A model generated the notes under the pieces. The model did not search any database and was not told the DNA's origin. It was given only the letters and a program-made list of their open reading frames with translations. Made by a program: the position numbers and the translations under genes. Shown piece after piece: positions 62,484-64,000 of a stretch of DNA of 64,000 bases. Within the stretch, counting starts at the first letter, position 1; each line of letters opens with the position of its first letter. Origin of the DNA: CAWALV01 sp963782965 (GTDB taxonomy: Bacteria > Actinomycetota > Actinomycetes > Acidothermales > Acidothermaceae); contig CAWALV010000002.1 in NCBI GenBank assembly GCA_963782965.1, positions 1,116,001 to 1,180,000 of the forward strand. Direction: 5' to 3'.

Positions 62484-63374
62484 GTGGAGAAGCTAGGTAC
62501 GGTCGCGGTTCTCGGCACCGGCATCATGGGCGCGCCGATGGCGCGCAACCTTGCGAACGCGGGGTTTGCAGTACGGGCGTGGAACCGTACGCGCGAGAAG
62601 GCCGAGCAGCTCGCGGCCGGCCGTGGCGGTGCCGACGGGGTCGTGGTCTGCGACACGGCGGGGGATGCCGCCCGCGGTGCGGACTTCGTCCTCACCATGC
62701 TCGGCGACGGCGACGCGGTCCGTTCGACGATGAATGGCCCGCAGGGTGCTCTTGCTGCGATGAGCAAGGCGGCGATCTGGCTGCAGTGCTCGACCGTCGG
62801 TATCGAGGCCACCGAGGCGCTGGCCGCACTCGCGGCCGAACACGGCGTCGCGTTCGTCGATGCGCCGGTGCTCGGGACCAAGAAGCCGGCGGAGGACGCC
62901 GCTTTGACCGTGCTGGCGTCGGGCCCGGTCGAACTCGAAGAGCGCTGCCGTCCGGTCTTCGAGGCCGTCGGGCAGCGCTACCGCTGGCTCGGCCCCGCCG
63001 GCACCGGCAGCCGCCTGAAGCTGGTCGTCAACAGCTGGGTGCTCGCCGTCGTCGGTGCGGTCTCCGAGGCGGTTGCGCTCGCGGAGGGGCTCGAGCTCGA
63101 TCCACAGCTGTTCTTCTCGACCCTCGAAGGGTCGCAGCTCGATACGCCGTACGTGCACCTCAAAGGTCAAGCGATGGTGCGTCGCGAATTCGCACCGGCC
63201 TTCTCGGCGTCCGGTGCGGCCAAGGACGCCGGCCTCATCGTGGAGGCAGCACGGGCGGCCGGGGTGTCCGCCGACGTGGCGCAGGCGATGTCGGCCAAGT
63301 TTCGGCGCACGATCGAGCTGGGTCACGGCAGAGACGACATGGCCGCCGCTTACTACGCCAGCGCAGTCAGCTGA
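62484..63374 (+). CDS. beta-hydroxyacid dehydrogenase family (HIBADH-like) oxidoreductase
   Basis: 296 aa from GTG 62484, with AGGAGG five bases upstream. Rossmann N-domain VAVLGTGIMGAPMARNLANAGFAVRAWNRTREKAEQL, substrate loop VDAPVLGTKKPAEDAALTVLASG, catalytic Lys region GTGSRLKLVVNSW, C-domain AGVSADVAQAMSAKFRRTIELGHGRDDMAAAYYA. Close to 3-hydroxyisobutyrate dehydrogenases; the substrate is not defined by sequence. Confidence 0.9.
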   Translation: MEKLGTVAVLGTGIMGAPMARNLANAGFAVRAWNRTREKAEQLAAGRGGADGVVVCDTAGDAARGADFVLTMLGDGDAVRSTMNGPQGALAAMSKAAIWLQCSTVGIEATEALAALAAEHGVAFVDAPVLGTKKPAEDAALTVLASGPVELEERCRPVFEAVGQRYRWLGPAGTGSRLKLVVNSWVLAVVGAVSEAVALAEGLELDPQLFFSTLEGSQLDTPYVHLKGQAMVRREFAPAFSASGAAKDAGLIVEAARAAGVSADVAQAMSAKFRRTIELGHGRDDMAAAYYASAVS

Positions 63375-63389
63375 CCCATTCCACGGTTG

Positions 63390-63426
63390 CCGAAGACTTG
63401 TGCAAAGAGCTGCACGAAGTCTTCGG
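63390..63426 (+). terminator. palindromic hairpin, second copy of the dispersed element
   Basis: CCGAAGACTTGTGCA (63390-63404) pairs with TGCACGAAGTCTTCGG (63411-63426), one bulge. Shares the GAAGACTT-GTGCAAA core with 8442-8471 and lies 15 nt after a stop codon. Confidence 0.55.
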
Positions 63427-63446
63427 GAACCGCACCGAACGGAATG

Positions 63447-64000
63447 TCAAGCCGCGAGTCGGCGCCGGAGTTCGCTGGCCTGGAGGTCGGCGGTGTACAC
63501 GGGCGTTCCCGGCTGTTGATCGCGACCCTTGACGAGTGGGCCGTTGTCGACGGAGTCGAAGCCGAGTTCGTCGACGAGGCTCATCACCACGGCCTTGGCT
63601 GCGGCGTCGTCGCCGGTCACGGGCAACGCGATCCGGTCGCCCGCGTTGCGCGGCCGGCCGAAGTCGCGCAGGTGCTCCCAGAAGATCGAGTTGAATGTCT
63701 TCACGACCCGCGCGTCCGGCAGGTGAGCCGCGACCAGTTCGCTCGACCCGACCTCCCCGTCCAGAAGTTGCGGGATGTCGCCGTCGCGCTCCGCATAGTA
63801 GTTCGTCGCGTCGATGACGATCTTGCCCTTGCTGCCTTCGACGGGCACGTCCCCGTATGCCCCGAACGGGACTGCCAGCACGATGACCCCGCCGAAGCGC
63901 ATGGCTTCTTCGGTGGTGGCCGCCCGGGCGTTCGACCCGATCGCGTCGATGAGTTTGTCGAGGGTTTCTGGCCCACGCGAGTTGCTGAGCGCTACCTGGT
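63447..64000 (-). CDS. NADPH-dependent F420 reductase-like protein (5' end outside the window)
   Basis: The frame continues to the window edge. Visible: QVALSNSRGPETLDKLIDAIG, ATTEEAMRFGGVIVLAVPFGAYGDVPV, KIVIDATNYYAERDGDIPQL, VVKTFNSIFWEHLRD and LPVTGDDAAAKAVVMSLVDELGFDSVDNGPL. This is the COG2085 reductase family, which in actinobacteria includes F420:NADP reductase (FNO) relatives. The NADP-binding GGxGxxG start lies beyond the window. Confidence 0.87.
   Translation of the reverse strand, partial: QVALSNSRGPETLDKLIDAIGSNARAATTEEAMRFGGVIVLAVPFGAYGDVPVEGSKGKIVIDATNYYAERDGDIPQLLDGEVGSSELVAAHLPDARVVKTFNSIFWEHLRDFGRPRNAGDRIALPVTGDDAAAKAVVMSLVDELGFDSVDNGPLVKGRDQQPGTPVYTADLQASELRRRLAA

Noticed and set aside
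60556..62496. 646-codon plus-strand frame across three minus-strand genes
   Set aside because: Crosses gene boundaries and the exchanger gene in antisense; His/Gln-rich shadow.
1..64000. CRISPR arrays, tRNA and rRNA genes
   Set aside because: No regularly spaced repeats, no tRNA cloverleaf other than the tmRNA ends, and no rRNA sequence were seen.

Overview
The window is a high-GC chromosome segment from an actinobacterium (Actinomycetes; genus not determinable by eye). Support for this: GTG starts and leaderless-looking promoters (TANNNT about 6 nt before the start codon) are frequent; the order prfB - ftsE - ftsX - S41 peptidase - smpB - ssrA is the actinobacterial one; there is an actinobacterial-type tad locus, a tmRNA with no encoded CCA and a tag (ADTNRAAYALAA) of mycobacterial length, and SARP/BTAD, SnoaL-tailed ECF sigma and TipAS-MerR regulators.

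1-13.5 kb: end of an unidentified gene, a Ser-rich lipoprotein, an FHA/FtsK-SpoIIIE (EssC-like) ATPase broken by two apparent frameshifts, a roughly 390-nt non-coding region ending in a strong intrinsic terminator (candidate Ms1/scr3559-like 6S-type RNA), a membrane GGDEF-EAL protein with a ruined GGDEF motif, and a seven-gene tad pilus operon whose genes overlap stop-to-start. 13.5-23.2 kb: cell-envelope lipase, prfB, a sortase-anchored repeat protein (two frameshifts), small zinc-ribbon membrane protein, ftsE-ftsX, S41 C-terminal protease, smpB, a secreted S53 peptidase and ssrA.

23.2-42.3 kb is the accessory part: HTH + PAS-EAL pair, hydrolase, an IS110-group element, a truncated and frameshifted serine recombinase, a beta-propeller/CWB2 surface protein, then an AbiEi-like/Fic fusion, a nickel-binding-type DUF4242 protein and a BTAD regulator bounded by two related 43-bp direct repeats, followed by lipoprotein, wHTH, DUF4389, DUF4386 genes and decayed SDR/ADH fragments. 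42.3-64 kb is mostly ordinary chromosome: DHA2 efflux pump divergent from an ECF sigma factor, VOC and LOG-like proteins, a three-gene sulfide/persulfide operon (MBL-rhodanese, rhodanese, TauE), an ABC exporter with a MerR-TipAS regulator, a CYTH-CHAD/ParA pair that overlaps by 4 nt, an HpnB-type glycosyltransferase, a cation exchanger and two NAD(P)-binding oxidoreductases.

At least five otherwise well-conserved genes carry small indels. This is either real decay or, perhaps more likely, residual sequencing error, and should be kept in mind when reading each broken gene. The most interesting leads are the candidate 6S-like RNA next to the tad locus, the ParA + CHAD pair (possible polyphosphate-granule positioning system), the direct-repeat-bounded Fic module and the IS110 left-end structured RNA.
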